Below, one piece after another: positions 31,930 through 40,672 of a DNA stretch of 53,275 nt. The first letter of the stretch is position 1; each line of letters opens with the position of its first letter. The stretch covers positions 1-53,275 of the forward strand of contig URYF01000005.1 of NCBI GenBank assembly GCA_900551965.1. Direction: 5' to 3'. Under the pieces are notes generated by a model. That model did not search any database, had not been told where the DNA came from, and saw only the letters and a program-made list of their open reading frames with translations. This DNA comes from an uncultured bacterium. GTDB lineage: Bacteria; Cyanobacteriota; Vampirovibrionia; Gastranaerophilales; Gastranaerophilaceae. A program made the translations under genes and the position numbers.

Positions 31930-32838
31930 ATGAAAAGAGAGCCGCTAATCGAAATGAAAGTTGGACCGAAGAATTCAAATCCTGCTAAAGATGAAGTTAT
32001 TGAAGCCTCAAAAGATGATGTGTTGAAAGTATATTTAAGAGAAATTTCCTCTTATCCGCAATTGTCATTTGAAGAAGAAAAGAGACTTGCGCAGCTGATT
32101 GAAGTTGGTGATTCTGAAGCTAAGAAGAAATTGATTCAGGCTAATTTAAAATTGGTTGTAACTATTGCCAGAAAAGCTATTCACATGTCTTCATTACCTA
32201 TGATTGACCTTATCCAGGAAGGCAATATGGGACTTTTGATTGCTGCGGAAAAATTTAATTATAAACTTGGTTACAGATTTTCGACTTATGCCGGATGGTG
32301 GGTTAAACAGGCTATGTTTAAAGCGATTTCTGAGCAATCACACTGTATGAAAATTCCTGTTTATATTCAAGAAACATTATCAAAATTTTCAAAAGTAAAA
32401 TTCCAAATGGAACAGGAAGTTAATACAACTGTTAAGACTGAGGATGTGGCTAAAAAAATGCATATTGCTCCTGATAAGATTGAAATGTTTTTATCTGCTT
32501 ATACCAAGACTATTTCTATTGAAAACGGGCTTGAAAAAAATGACGGTAAAGAGCTTAATGTTGCGGATATTCTTGCGGATAATACAACTTTAATTTCTGC
32601 TAATATTGAATATCAATCTTTAAAAGATGATATTAATAATGTAATTTCTACATTAAAAGAGCGTGAACAAGAAGTTGTAAAGATGCGTTATGGACTTGAT
32701 GATACTGAACGCTACACCCTTGAAGAAATCGGTAATTTATACGGCGTTACAAAAGAATGTATTCGCCAGACCGAATTAAGAGCTTTAAAAAAGATGAAAT
32801 TATCAGGTGAAACCTTATTATCTTGTTATATCTGTTAA
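31930..32838 (+). CDS. RpoD-like sigma-70 factor (second, probably alternative)
   Basis: 302 residues. Region 1.2 (DDVLKVYLREISSYPQLSFEEE), region 2 (QANLKLVVTIARKAIHMSSL, FSTYAGWWVKQAMFKAI), region 3 and region 4 (TLEEIGNLYGVTKECIRQTE). The region 2.4 WWVKQA and the region 4 helix ECIRQTE differ from WWIQQS and ERIRQIE in the 14189 protein, so promoter preference probably differs. It resembles group 2 sigma factors of Cyanobacteria. AAGGAG precedes the ATG. No anti-sigma gene adjacent. Confidence 0.88.
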   Translation: MKREPLIEMKVGPKNSNPAKDEVIEASKDDVLKVYLREISSYPQLSFEEEKRLAQLIEVGDSEAKKKLIQANLKLVVTIARKAIHMSSLPMIDLIQEGNMGLLIAAEKFNYKLGYRFSTYAGWWVKQAMFKAISEQSHCMKIPVYIQETLSKFSKVKFQMEQEVNTTVKTEDVAKKMHIAPDKIEMFLSAYTKTISIENGLEKNDGKELNVADILADNTTLISANIEYQSLKDDINNVISTLKEREQEVVKMRYGLDDTERYTLEEIGNLYGVTKECIRQTELRALKKMKLSGETLLSCYIC

Positions 32839-32877
32839 ATAGTTATATAAATTTCTCGTGTTTATTTAGTCAATCTG

Positions 32878-32910
32878 CCGCAATTATATATAATTGCGGT
32901 TTATTATTTT
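32878..32910 (+). terminator. Terminator of the second sigma-factor gene
   Basis: A perfect 22-base palindrome, CCGCAATTATA and its complement, followed by TTTATTATTTT. It also separates the convergent cobO gene. Confidence 0.75.
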
Positions 32911-32925
32911 GAAGTTAGGGAAATC

Positions 32926-33504
32926 TTAATATTCTATACCTTTTCTTGCTGCAATTCCTGTATCCCAGTAGTGCTTTACCGGTTCAATTTTTGAGACAAG
33001 ATGTGCGATTTCGACAATTTTTGGATGCGCGTTGCGCCCTGTCAAAACGATTTCCATATCGTCAGGTTTGTTTTTCAAAACTTTGACAACCTCATCAACA
33101 TCGAGGATTCCCATATCTATTGCGATATTTGCTTCATCAAGAATTATTAGCTGGTATTCGTGATTTTTGATGGCTTTTTTAGCAAGTTCCCAGCCTTTTT
33201 TTATTTCGATTTCATCATCTTTTGTTTGGTTTGATTTGTATATAACCCTGTCAAGTCCGGCTTGAACAATTTTCAAGTTATTTGAAATTTCCGGAGATAG
33301 TTCTCTGAATGAGTTCAGTTCTCCGTAATCGTTTCCACCTTTGGTAAACATTACAATAAGGACTTTCCAGCAGCGCCCGAGAGCCCGCATTGCAAGTCCC
33401 AAAGAGGCGGTGGTTTTTCCTTTGCCGTCTCCTGTGTAAACCTGGATATAACCGTGCTGAGCCCAGTTAGGATTTATTAAATTGTTTTTGCAAATATCTG
33501 TCAT
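32926..33504 (-). CDS. cobO: Cob(I)alamin adenosyltransferase (CobO/BtuR type)
   Basis: Transfers the adenosyl group of ATP to reduced corrinoid, giving adenosylcobalamin. 192 residues: P-loop VYTGDGKGKTTASLGLAMRA, LIILDEANIAIDMG, LTGRNAHPKI and the C-terminal KHYWDTGIAARKGIEY. No other cobalamin gene and no cobalamin riboswitch is nearby, which suggests salvage of imported corrinoid. The promoter (TATAAT at 33518-33523, minus strand) leaves only 13 bases of leader. Confidence 0.94.
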   Translation of the reverse strand: MTDICKNNLINPNWAQHGYIQVYTGDGKGKTTASLGLAMRALGRCWKVLIVMFTKGGNDYGELNSFRELSPEISNNLKIVQAGLDRVIYKSNQTKDDEIEIKKGWELAKKAIKNHEYQLIILDEANIAIDMGILDVDEVVKVLKNKPDDMEIVLTGRNAHPKIVEIAHLVSKIEPVKHYWDTGIAARKGIEY

Positions 33505-33517
33505 TTTCTCTGGATTT

Positions 33518-33527
33518 ATTATATATT
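33518..33527. promoter_or_regulatory. Overlapping back-to-back -10 boxes between cobO and the cyclo-ligase gene
   Basis: Only 29 bases separate the two divergent start codons. TATAAT on the minus strand (33518-33523) and TATATT on the plus strand (33522-33527) share two base pairs, so polymerase can occupy only one at a time. The plus box ends six bases before ATG at 33534. Confidence 0.5.
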
Positions 33528-33533
33528 AAAAAG

Positions 33534-34052
33534 ATGGATATGAAAACTGATTTAAGAATTAAAGCTAAGAGTATTCGAAAAAACTTGAATATTTTAGAAA
33601 TTTCCGAAAATTTGACAGGTAAAATTCGCCAAAATCCTTATTATATCAAAGCGCAAAATGTCATGTTGTTTTATCCGACAAAATATGAAATTGATTTAAG
33701 GGAATTGCTGTCAGATTGTAAGAACTTTTATTTTCCGCGAGTAGATGGCGATAGACTTTTGGTCTGTCCTTATTCTGACGGGGATAAACTTGAAAAATCG
33801 GCATTTAATATTTATGAACCGTGTTCAGCTGCAAAACCTTCGTTTGTTATAGATTTAGTTATTGTTCCGGCATTGATGGCAGATAAAGATGGATATAGGC
33901 TTGGCTATGGCGGCGGGTTTTATGATAGATTTTTAAAAACATTGGATAAAAATAAGGTTAAAACGATTTGCGCCTTGCCAAAAGAATTGGTTATTGATGA
34001 TTTAGTACATGAAGATTTCGATGTTCCTGTAGATTTTGTTGTGGTTGTATAA
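33534..34052 (+). CDS. 5-formyltetrahydrofolate cyclo-ligase
   Basis: ATP-dependent return of 5-formyl-THF to 5,10-methenyl-THF. 172 residues: basic start LRIKAKSIRKNL, MLFYPTKYEIDL, and the C-terminal hallmark GYRLGYGGGFYDRFL. No Shine-Dalgarno site precedes ATG 33534, but a -10 box ends six bases upstream; ATG at 33540 is an alternative. Confidence 0.93.
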   Translation: MDMKTDLRIKAKSIRKNLNILEISENLTGKIRQNPYYIKAQNVMLFYPTKYEIDLRELLSDCKNFYFPRVDGDRLLVCPYSDGDKLEKSAFNIYEPCSAAKPSFVIDLVIVPALMADKDGYRLGYGGGFYDRFLKTLDKNKVKTICALPKELVIDDLVHEDFDVPVDFVVVV

Positions 34053-34068
34053 TATTTGTAACTTAAAA

Positions 34069-34099
34069 GGACTCATCTGATAGATGAGTCCTTTTTTTT
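34069..34099 (+). terminator. Strong terminator after the cyclo-ligase gene
   Basis: A perfect 10-bp stem GGACTCATCT/AGATGAGTCC with a three-base loop, followed by eight T. AAAA before it makes it usable in both directions. Confidence 0.85.
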
Positions 34100-34141
34100 G
34101 ATTTGGTTAGTTGTTTATTATATGGGGTTGATTGTGTTTTG

Positions 34142-34666
34142 TTAGCCCGCTGTATATTTTGGAGCCATATCTTTAATGCCCTGATTTCGAGCCGCTTTTG
34201 CTTCTTGGAGTTCTTCTGCAATTGATGACTGCAAAGCTTGAAGCTTTTCTATTTCTTGAGCCAATCGATCTTCTTCAAGTTTAAGATTTCTTGTTTCGAC
34301 TTGCATTGCACGTTCTCTGCCTTGTTGATAAAGCTGACGCATAATGTATTCCTGCATTTGTTGTTGCTGCTGTGCATTTTGCCCTTGTCCCATTTGATTC
34401 ATATACATTTGCTGCATATATGGTGCATTCTGGTTCATATAAGCTAAAGCACTGTTATGTGCAAAGCCCAGATAATTCATTGTTCTGCCCATCATTGTTC
34501 CCGGAGAATTTAGTAAATCACCTATTGAAATTCCGCCGTTAGCAACTGTGGCTGCGTACTGTTGTAAATCTCGTTTCTTTTTAAATAATTTAGATAAACG
34601 ATATTCATTATCACTTTTCTGGTGAATTAAATCGTGTACCCGAGCTGTAAAAATCAGGAAACCCAT
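34142..34666 (-). CDS. Coiled-coil protein with Met/Gln-rich centre
   Basis: 174 residues, family not recognised. Helical N-terminus (EYRLSKLFKKKRDLQQYAAT), a Gly/Asn/Met/Gln-rich middle at about 65-105 (YMNQNAPYMQQMYMNQMGQG, then QQQQQM), and a long amphipathic helix at 110-165 (VETRNLKLEEDRLAQEIEKL). No signal peptide. The layout suggests a filament- or export-related helical protein, but I cannot name a function. AGGTAGG-type purine sites precede the ATG. It follows clpP but a terminator intervenes. Confidence 0.68.
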   Translation of the reverse strand: MGFLIFTARVHDLIHQKSDNEYRLSKLFKKKRDLQQYAATVANGGISIGDLLNSPGTMMGRTMNYLGFAHNSALAYMNQNAPYMQQMYMNQMGQGQNAQQQQQMQEYIMRQLYQQGRERAMQVETRNLKLEEDRLAQEIEKLQALQSSIAEELQEAKAARNQGIKDMAPKYTAG

Positions 34667-34723
34667 TTTCCTACCCTACCTTTTTAATTTATAACTAACC
34701 TTTAATCTAACCTACACTTATAT

Positions 34724-34757
34724 AAAAACATGCAATATCAAGTTATTGCATGTTTTT
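34724..34757 (-). terminator. Terminator downstream of clpP
   Basis: A 14-bp perfect stem AAAAACATGCAATA / TATTGCATGTTTTT around a six-base loop, 31 bases after the clpP stop. The stem itself supplies the U-run on the minus strand. Confidence 0.8.
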
Positions 34758-34787
34758 AGCCATTTATTAAGTTTTCTTAACAATTGA

Positions 34788-35402
34788 TTAGTTAGAAGAT
34801 CTTTCGACAACTTTGTCAATTAGTCCGTAATCTCTTGCTTCATATGCTGAAAGGTAATGGTCTCTTTCGCAGTCTTCTTTAACTTTATCGTATGGTTGAC
34901 CGGAGTTTTCTGCCATAATTCCGATTAACATTTCTTTCATTCTTAAAATTTCTTTAGCTTCAAGTTCAATATCCGTAGCTTGACCTTGAGCACCGCCCAG
35001 AGGCTGGTGAATCATTATTCTTGCGCTTGGAAGAGCCATCCTTTTACCTTTTGTGCCAGCAGAAAGCAAGAAAGCTCCCATTGAAGCTGCTTCCCCAAGA
35101 CAGATTGTAGAAACATCAGACTTGATAAGGTTCATAGTGTCATAAATCGCCATACCTGCTGTGATAACACCACCGGGACTATTAATATATAACATAATAT
35201 CTTTTTCTGAGTTTTCGCTGTCTAATAATAATAATTGTGCTACAACAGAGTTTGCAACTTCATCATCAATTTCGGTTCCTAAAAAGATAATTCGTTCTCT
35301 TAATAGTCTTGAAAAAATATCAAATGAACGCTCTCCGCGTGAAGATGCTTCGATTACGGTAGGCACATAGCCCATTATTTTCATGTATGTTTCTTGATCC
35401 AT
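34788..35402 (-). CDS. clpP: ATP-dependent Clp protease proteolytic subunit
   Basis: 204 residues, standard length. The serine-protease triad is S107 (GEAASMGAF), H132 (MIHQPLGG) and D181 (CERDHYLS); INSPGGVITAGMAIYDT is the conserved body. It forms the tetradecameric chamber fed by ClpX or ClpC. An AAAGGAGAG site precedes the ATG. No ClpX or ClpC ATPase is nearby, but two ATPase-less Clp recognition-domain proteins are upstream in the same gene train (38584 and 42264). Confidence 0.96.
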   Translation of the reverse strand: MDQETYMKIMGYVPTVIEASSRGERSFDIFSRLLRERIIFLGTEIDDEVANSVVAQLLLLDSENSEKDIMLYINSPGGVITAGMAIYDTMNLIKSDVSTICLGEAASMGAFLLSAGTKGKRMALPSARIMIHQPLGGAQGQATDIELEAKEILRMKEMLIGIMAENSGQPYDKVKEDCERDHYLSAYEARDYGLIDKVVERSSN

Positions 35403-35447
35403 TTTGGCTCTCCTTTTTTAAAAGTTTATAATAAATAAAAATATTTA

Positions 35448-36671
35448 TCAATCATTCATGTTCGGGATTATTATAGTGAATACTGTGCCATCACCCGGTT
35501 TGCTTTCTATTTTAATTTCTCCCTTGTGAAGTTTCACAAATTCTTTGGCAATGGTTAAGCCAAGTCCTGTTGATGTTTCTGATTTTGAGAAGGAATCTTC
35601 AACCTGGAAGAACTTGTTAAATATTTTTTTATGATATTTTTTATCAATTCCAATACCATGGTCTTTTATTTTTATAGCTACATTCTTTGTTGATAACTCG
35701 GCACTTAGGTCTATTTCGGAATTTTCGGGAGAAAATTTTATAGCGTTTCCTAAAATATTGAATAGTACTTGCTGCAGTTTTATATAATCCGCGCTGATTG
35801 AAATCTCATCTGAAATATTTTTTATAATCTTGATATTTTTCTTTTGACAAAGCGGTTTTAAAATATTACAAACCTCATTACAAAGCATATTTATATCGAC
35901 ATTTGAAATATTTAATTTTATCGTATGCGATTCCAGCTTAGAAATATCAAGGATTTCATTTATCATTCCTAAAAGCCTGATTCCTGCAATTCTTATATCT
36001 TCAATGTATTCATTTTGTTTTTGGTTTAATTCTCCGAAAATATTTTGTGCTAAAACTTCCGAAAATCCGATTATTGAATTCAGCGGGGTGCGCAGATCAT
36101 GTGAGACATTTGCTATAAACTGATTTTGTAGTTTTTCGTTTTCTTTAATTTTTTTATTTTGTTTTTGAATGGTTTTGTATGCCTGATGGGTCTCTATTAT
36201 CCCTTCTTCCATTGCTTTAACCTGCATTTTTAAAATTTTTGAAACCTCTAAATCTTTTATAAGATTAGAGATAATTTTAGAACAGGTTTTAAATATAAGT
36301 TTTTCATCAATAGAAAAATCGGTATCTTTTCTTGTGATAACAAGGATTCCCAACACTGCATTTTTTACCGTAAGCCGGCAAGCTATAGAATAGTCTTTTA
36401 TATTCAGAACTTTTTTAACTTCTTCCGTTATATTTTCAGCTGCTTCATTATAAAATATCTCAGTAGTTTTATCATCAAATTTTACGTCTTCAAAAATTTC
36501 AAAATTCTTTCCATATTCAAGGCTTAACGTATTTGGACTCAGATAAAAAATTGCTGCAGAATCAAATTTTATGACTTCATCTAATACGTCAAACATCTCA
36601 TCAGCGTGGGAATTTTGGTTTAAATCCAAATCGTAAAATTTATTAATTTTTTCGATAGCATTTTTAAACAA
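35448..36671 (-). CDS. Soluble histidine kinase with GAF-like sensor
   Basis: 407 residues, no transmembrane segment. Residues 1-145 look GAF-like (KFDSAAIFYLSPNTLSLEYG, AVLGILVITRKD), then a coiled coil at 150-185, HisKA with phospho-acceptor H191 (ANVSHDLRTPLNSIIGF), and a catalytic domain with N box (LFNILGNAIKFSP), G1 (KDHGIGID) and G2 (STGLGLTIAK). TTG start at 36671 with GGAG upstream. It is 18 bases after hpt, so probably cotranscribed. No response regulator nearby. Confidence 0.88.
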   Translation of the reverse strand: MFKNAIEKINKFYDLDLNQNSHADEMFDVLDEVIKFDSAAIFYLSPNTLSLEYGKNFEIFEDVKFDDKTTEIFYNEAAENITEEVKKVLNIKDYSIACRLTVKNAVLGILVITRKDTDFSIDEKLIFKTCSKIISNLIKDLEVSKILKMQVKAMEEGIIETHQAYKTIQKQNKKIKENEKLQNQFIANVSHDLRTPLNSIIGFSEVLAQNIFGELNQKQNEYIEDIRIAGIRLLGMINEILDISKLESHTIKLNISNVDINMLCNEVCNILKPLCQKKNIKIIKNISDEISISADYIKLQQVLFNILGNAIKFSPENSEIDLSAELSTKNVAIKIKDHGIGIDKKYHKKIFNKFFQVEDSFSKSETSTGLGLTIAKEFVKLHKGEIKIESKPGDGTVFTIIIPNMND

Positions 36672-36689
36672 TTCAACGAACTCCGAAAT

Positions 36690-37223
36690 TTATAATTCCT
36701 TGTAACCGATATATTTTAAGTTTCTGAAATAACCGTCATAGTCAAGTCCATAGCCGACAACAAACTTATCATCGACGTCAAATCCGTAGTAATCCGGTTC
36801 CACATCGACTTTTCTGGTTATTTTTTTATCAAGAAGTGAGCAGAATTTTAAAGTTTTAACGTTAAAATTTATTCCGATAAAATCTATCAGAAATTTTGCG
36901 GTTAAGCCTGTATCAACAATATCTTCAATTATAAGGACATTTTTCCCGTTAAGATCAGGCAGCTTGATGTCAACAGCATTAACTTTGCCGGAAGTTGTTG
37001 TTGATGAACCGTAGCTTGATAATCTTATAAATTCCATTTTTAAAGGCATTTTAAGATTTTTAACAAGGTCAACTGCAAATAAAACTGCTCCTTTTAAAAC
37101 ACAAATTGCGATAACTTCTTCACCGTTATAAAATTCGTTCATTTCATCAGCAAGTTCTTTTATTCTTGTTTGAAGCTGCTCTTCGCTGAATAATACCTTC
37201 AAATCTTCTAATTTAATTTCCAT
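36690..37223 (-). CDS. hpt: Hypoxanthine phosphoribosyltransferase
   Basis: Purine salvage: hypoxanthine or guanine plus PRPP to IMP or GMP. 177 residues with the PRPP loop LIIEDIVDTGLTAKF, the flexible-loop segment RLSSYGSSTTTSG and VVGYGLDYDGYFRNL near the C-terminus. It directly follows tilS, the arrangement seen in many bacteria. Confidence 0.96.
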   Translation of the reverse strand: MEIKLEDLKVLFSEEQLQTRIKELADEMNEFYNGEEVIAICVLKGAVLFAVDLVKNLKMPLKMEFIRLSSYGSSTTTSGKVNAVDIKLPDLNGKNVLIIEDIVDTGLTAKFLIDFIGINFNVKTLKFCSLLDKKITRKVDVEPDYYGFDVDDKFVVGYGLDYDGYFRNLKYIGYKEL

Positions 37224-37237
37224 ATAAGCCCTCTTTC

Positions 37238-38581
37238 TTATTTTTCTTTTTTGTAAAATTTTAACCTGTGAGTCGGTATATTTGTCACTTTGATTTTTTC
37301 ACTTATTCCAAGTCCTATTGCCCATAAAATCTCGTTTTCACAGGCTAAAAACAGCAAGTTGTCTTTTTCGTGATTTGGAATTTTTTTTGCGTTTAGATAT
37401 TTTTTTAATTTCTGGGTTCCGTCAAGTCCGAACGGTTTTATTATATCTCCGTCTTGTCTTGAGCGGATTTCAAGCGGCAAGTCAGGATTTAGCCGTGATA
37501 GATTTACGTATGCTGTGTAATCTGTATCTTTAGAGAATTTTATCACCGGCTTAGTAAATTTTTCTATCTCAAAAATGTATCCGTTTTCTTCAAAAATCCC
37601 TTCTTTTGTAATCTGAAAATGTGGTAAACTTTGTTTATTTTTATCAATAATTTCTATAAATTCTTTATTCGTAAAAACCCACAAATCACTTGTCAGGGAA
37701 CACGTTTTACCGGATTTTAATTCCGAATTTTCTTTAATAAAATCTAAAATATTTGCTATCTTTTTTCTGTCATAATCCAGATTATTTTTGATAAAAATAT
37801 TATAAATAATTTTTTTTTGAACAGCTGTGGATAATTTAATGAATTTTTTGGTGTTGATTTTGCCGTCGGTGGTAATTTTTTCATTAATTTGATTCAGGTA
37901 CTCTTCGCATATTTCATTTTCATCAATCGCACAAGCGGCTAAAGAGTTTATTTTATCAATCGCATCAGGGTGGATTTTTTCAAGCAGCGGAAGGATTTCA
38001 GCCCTTATAAAATTTCTTTTATATTTTGTATCACTGTTAGAACTGTCATTATTGGGTTTTAGTTTGAAATCGCTGCAGTATTTTTCAATATCTTCTCTTG
38101 AAATATCTAGAAGCGGACGGTAGAATTTGCCGCGGTTTTTTGAAATCCCTTGCAAACCCGGGATTCCGGTTCCTGTACAGATTCTGTATATAAGAGTTTC
38201 GGCGTTGTCATTTTTATTGTGTGCTGTAAATATAATATTACTGTTAAATTTTTTACTGCATTTTTCAAAAAATTCATAACGGGCATCACGTGCTGCGGTT
38301 TCTGTTTTTGCTACATCAGGTGATAAATCTTCGCTGTAAAAATCAACCCCTATCAAATTGCAAAAATTTTTACAATTTTCTTCTTCTAAATCACTTTCTA
38401 CCCCGCGCCATTTGTGATTAAGATGAATTGCAGTAAATTTATTTTTGCAGACTTTTCTAAGTCCGTCTAATAAGCACATAGAGTCAAATCCGCCGGAAAA
38501 AGCAACAAGATACACTAAATCTGATTTGTTTAAATCGTATTCATTTAAAAAAGATTTAATTGTTTCTTGAATTTTATTCAT
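37238..38581 (-). CDS. tilS: tRNA(Ile)-lysidine synthetase
   Basis: Attaches lysine to C34 of the AUA-reading tRNA-Ile. 447 residues: PP-loop VAFSGGFDSMCLLDG near residue 27, then HLNHKWRGVES and FTAHNKNDNAETLIYR, and a C-terminal substrate-recognition domain (LEIRSRQDGDIIKPFG, KKIPNHEKDNLLFL). The P-loop has F where SGGxDS usually has P, L, V or I, a mild variant. It starts two bases after the ClpN protein gene ends and lacks a strong ribosome site, so translational coupling is likely. Confidence 0.94.
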   Translation of the reverse strand: MNKIQETIKSFLNEYDLNKSDLVYLVAFSGGFDSMCLLDGLRKVCKNKFTAIHLNHKWRGVESDLEEENCKNFCNLIGVDFYSEDLSPDVAKTETAARDARYEFFEKCSKKFNSNIIFTAHNKNDNAETLIYRICTGTGIPGLQGISKNRGKFYRPLLDISREDIEKYCSDFKLKPNNDSSNSDTKYKRNFIRAEILPLLEKIHPDAIDKINSLAACAIDENEICEEYLNQINEKITTDGKINTKKFIKLSTAVQKKIIYNIFIKNNLDYDRKKIANILDFIKENSELKSGKTCSLTSDLWVFTNKEFIEIIDKNKQSLPHFQITKEGIFEENGYIFEIEKFTKPVIKFSKDTDYTAYVNLSRLNPDLPLEIRSRQDGDIIKPFGLDGTQKLKKYLNAKKIPNHEKDNLLFLACENEILWAIGLGISEKIKVTNIPTHRLKFYKKEK

Positions 38582-38583
38582 GA

Positions 38584-39948
38584 TTATTTAAGGTTTGTGA
38601 GGTGTTTTTTTATACCTTCTCTAATTTCAACAACATCTGTTCCGAGCTGCTCAAGAGCCTGCATAGCAAGTGAATCCGGTTCGGTTGTTATAGCCCACAA
38701 AAGATCTGATGATTCAATCTTGGTTTTACTTTGTTTTTTAGCATAGTCCCAAGCTGTTTCAAGAACTCTTTTTGCACGTTTTGTGAAAACCATTTCATTT
38801 TCAAAGTATTCATTACCATAGCCGATAATGCGCTCAACAATAATGCGTGCATCTTTGATATTTATCTCAAGTTCTTTTAATACAACCGCACCAACCCCTG
38901 TGGCTTCCCCTATTATGCCAAGCAGAAACATTTCAGTACCTACAACACCTCTGCCGATTCTTCGGGCTTCTTGTTTTGCAAGTCTTAGGATTGTGAGAGT
39001 TTCAGGCATTTGTTTTTCTATCGGTTTAATAATTCCATGAGCCAAATCATCATCATTGATATTTAACTCCTTGAATATATTATAGGCAACCCCTTTTTTT
39101 GTTTTCAAAAGACCCAGAACCATATGTTCAGGAAGAACTTCTGATGACCCCAGTTCTTTTGCAGTTTGGAGTGCAAGGCTCATTGCAATAAATGCGTTTG
39201 GAGTAAATACAATTTGGCGTCCTTCGTATTCAGCCTGGCGCGAATTGATATGAGATAATTTTTCTTCAAAAATATCTTCTGTAATCCCGAAATTTGCAAG
39301 AATTTTTGATAGGTCAGAATCTTTATCTTCAAGAATTGAAGAAATAATTTGTTCGGTTCCTAAGATTTCATAATTAGAGGTTGAAAGCTTTGAAACTGCA
39401 CGCTCAAAGACTTTTGAGGATTCTTTGTTATCAAATAATGCATCGGTTTCTTGTGTCAGGTTAATTTCAGGTTCTTTGTTTTCATCTAATTCAGGGTGAA
39501 AATCTTTTTTGACTTTACGCTGAACAAGTTTTTCGATAAGCGGTTTAGACTTCTCGATATCAAATCCGAGATTCTCAAGGTACTGCGGAATCCTTGATGT
39601 TTTGTCATTGATTGCCGCAAGAACAAGGTGTTCATAATGTACTGTAGGATTCCCGGATTTTTCAATCAAGTCCATTGTCTCTGTAAGGATTCGTTTGAAA
39701 TCGTCACTAAAAGGAATCGCCGAAGTCATATCAGCCTCTTCAATATTCAAAGTCAGATAAACTTCTTCTGCTACTCTTTCGTAAGTTATGTCGTAATTTT
39801 TGAATATCTTTGCACAAAATCCTTTAGTTTCTTTGACTAAAGCCAGCAACAAATGTTCGGCTAAAACTTTATCCGAGTGATCATATATTGCAATATTTTG
39901 AGCTTCAACAATTACATTAACTGCTTTTTCGGTAAACTTTTCAAACAA
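38584..39948 (-). CDS. ATPase-less protein with three Clp N-terminal domains
   Basis: 454 residues composed of ClpC-type N domains and nothing else. Domain 1 is about 1-150 (MFEKFTEKAVNVIVEAQNIA, AEHLLLALVKE), domain 2 about 180-310 (GTEQIISSILED, LPEHMVLGLLKT), and domain 3 about 318-454 (RLAKQEARRIGRGVVGTEMF, KDARIIVERIIGYG), which is closest to ClpC. No Walker motifs occur. In ClpC these domains receive substrates and adaptors, so this protein could be an adaptor, anti-adaptor or decoy. TTG start with AAGGA eight bases ahead. It lies between the DUF1292 gene and tilS. Confidence 0.82.
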   Translation of the reverse strand: MFEKFTEKAVNVIVEAQNIAIYDHSDKVLAEHLLLALVKETKGFCAKIFKNYDITYERVAEEVYLTLNIEEADMTSAIPFSDDFKRILTETMDLIEKSGNPTVHYEHLVLAAINDKTSRIPQYLENLGFDIEKSKPLIEKLVQRKVKKDFHPELDENKEPEINLTQETDALFDNKESSKVFERAVSKLSTSNYEILGTEQIISSILEDKDSDLSKILANFGITEDIFEEKLSHINSRQAEYEGRQIVFTPNAFIAMSLALQTAKELGSSEVLPEHMVLGLLKTKKGVAYNIFKELNINDDDLAHGIIKPIEKQMPETLTILRLAKQEARRIGRGVVGTEMFLLGIIGEATGVGAVVLKELEINIKDARIIVERIIGYGNEYFENEMVFTKRAKRVLETAWDYAKKQSKTKIESSDLLWAITTEPDSLAMQALEQLGTDVVEIREGIKKHLTNLK

Positions 39949-39962
39949 AATGTTTTTCCTTA

Positions 39963-40256
39963 TTATTCTTCGATTTCTGCGTCTTCTTCAGACCCTTCTT
40001 CATATTCAAGACTTTCGATGTATTCTTGAACTTTTTCGAATTCTTCATCATTATCAATAGTTTCAAAGAAAACTTCTTCGCCTTCTTCAGAGTATTTCAT
40101 CAATACAACTTCAGGTTCTTCTTCTCCTGCGTGGTCAGCTTCAACCAAAAGCGCGTATTGTTTGTCTTCAAATTCAATTATATCGTATAATTCACATTTG
40201 ATTACAGTACCGTCATCATCAGTAATTTCAATAATGTTTTCTTCATCAATAGCCAT
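39963..40256 (-). CDS. DUF1292 family acidic protein (YrzB-like)
   Basis: 97 residues, very acidic, starting MAIDEENIIEITDDDGT, with the family body YDIIEFEDKQYALLV and EVVLMKYSEEGEEVFF. Function unknown. In Firmicutes the homologue lies next to the yqgF/ruvX homologue exactly as here, so the pairing is old. ATG 40256 follows AAGGAG; an upstream in-frame start does not. Confidence 0.85.
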   Translation of the reverse strand: MAIDEENIIEITDDDGTVIKCELYDIIEFEDKQYALLVEADHAGEEEPEVVLMKYSEEGEEVFFETIDNDEEFEKVQEYIESLEYEEGSEEDAEIEE

Positions 40257-40267
40257 GTTTTTTCTCC

Positions 40268-40672
40268 TTAATTTGTGCGTGCCAGATATTGTTCCAGTAT
40301 AATACAAGCACTTTCAATATCAACCAGTCCTTTATCTTTTTTAAAGTCTATTTTTTTATTTCTAAGGTTTTCTTCTGCGGCATCAGAGGTTAATCGCTCA
40401 TCTTCAAAAATTATTTCATAATCCTTGATTTTAGATGCAAATGCTTCGCAGTTTTCTGCCTGAAATCCTTTTGTTCCATCCATATTAAATGGCAGCCCGA
40501 CAACTATTTTTTTTACGTTGTTTTCTTTTGCAATTTTATATATTGAGTCTAAAGCTTTGGCTTCCGGTTCTCTTGAAATATAGGAGTGACCGGTTGCCAT
40601 CATTAGCAGATAATCGCTTAATGCGATTCCGATTCTTTTTGTTCCTATGTCAAGTGCCATAACCTTATACAT
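40268..40672 (-). CDS. ruvX: Holliday-junction resolvase-like YqgF/RuvX
   Basis: 134 residues of the RNase H-fold YqgF family, linked to 16S rRNA 5'-end maturation. ALDIGTKRIGIALSD is the first motif, VVGLPFNMDGTKG the second, IIFEDERLTSDAAEENLR the third, and DIESACIILEQYL the last. ATG 40672 overlaps the stop of the upstream gene by eight bases, so translation is coupled. Confidence 0.93.
   Translation of the reverse strand: MYKVMALDIGTKRIGIALSDYLLMMATGHSYISREPEAKALDSIYKIAKENNVKKIVVGLPFNMDGTKGFQAENCEAFASKIKDYEIIFEDERLTSDAAEENLRNKKIDFKKDKGLVDIESACIILEQYLARTN

Noticed and set aside
32926..33533. Cobalamin riboswitch upstream of cobO
   Set aside because: Only 29 bases separate the divergent starts, far too short for a B12 riboswitch.
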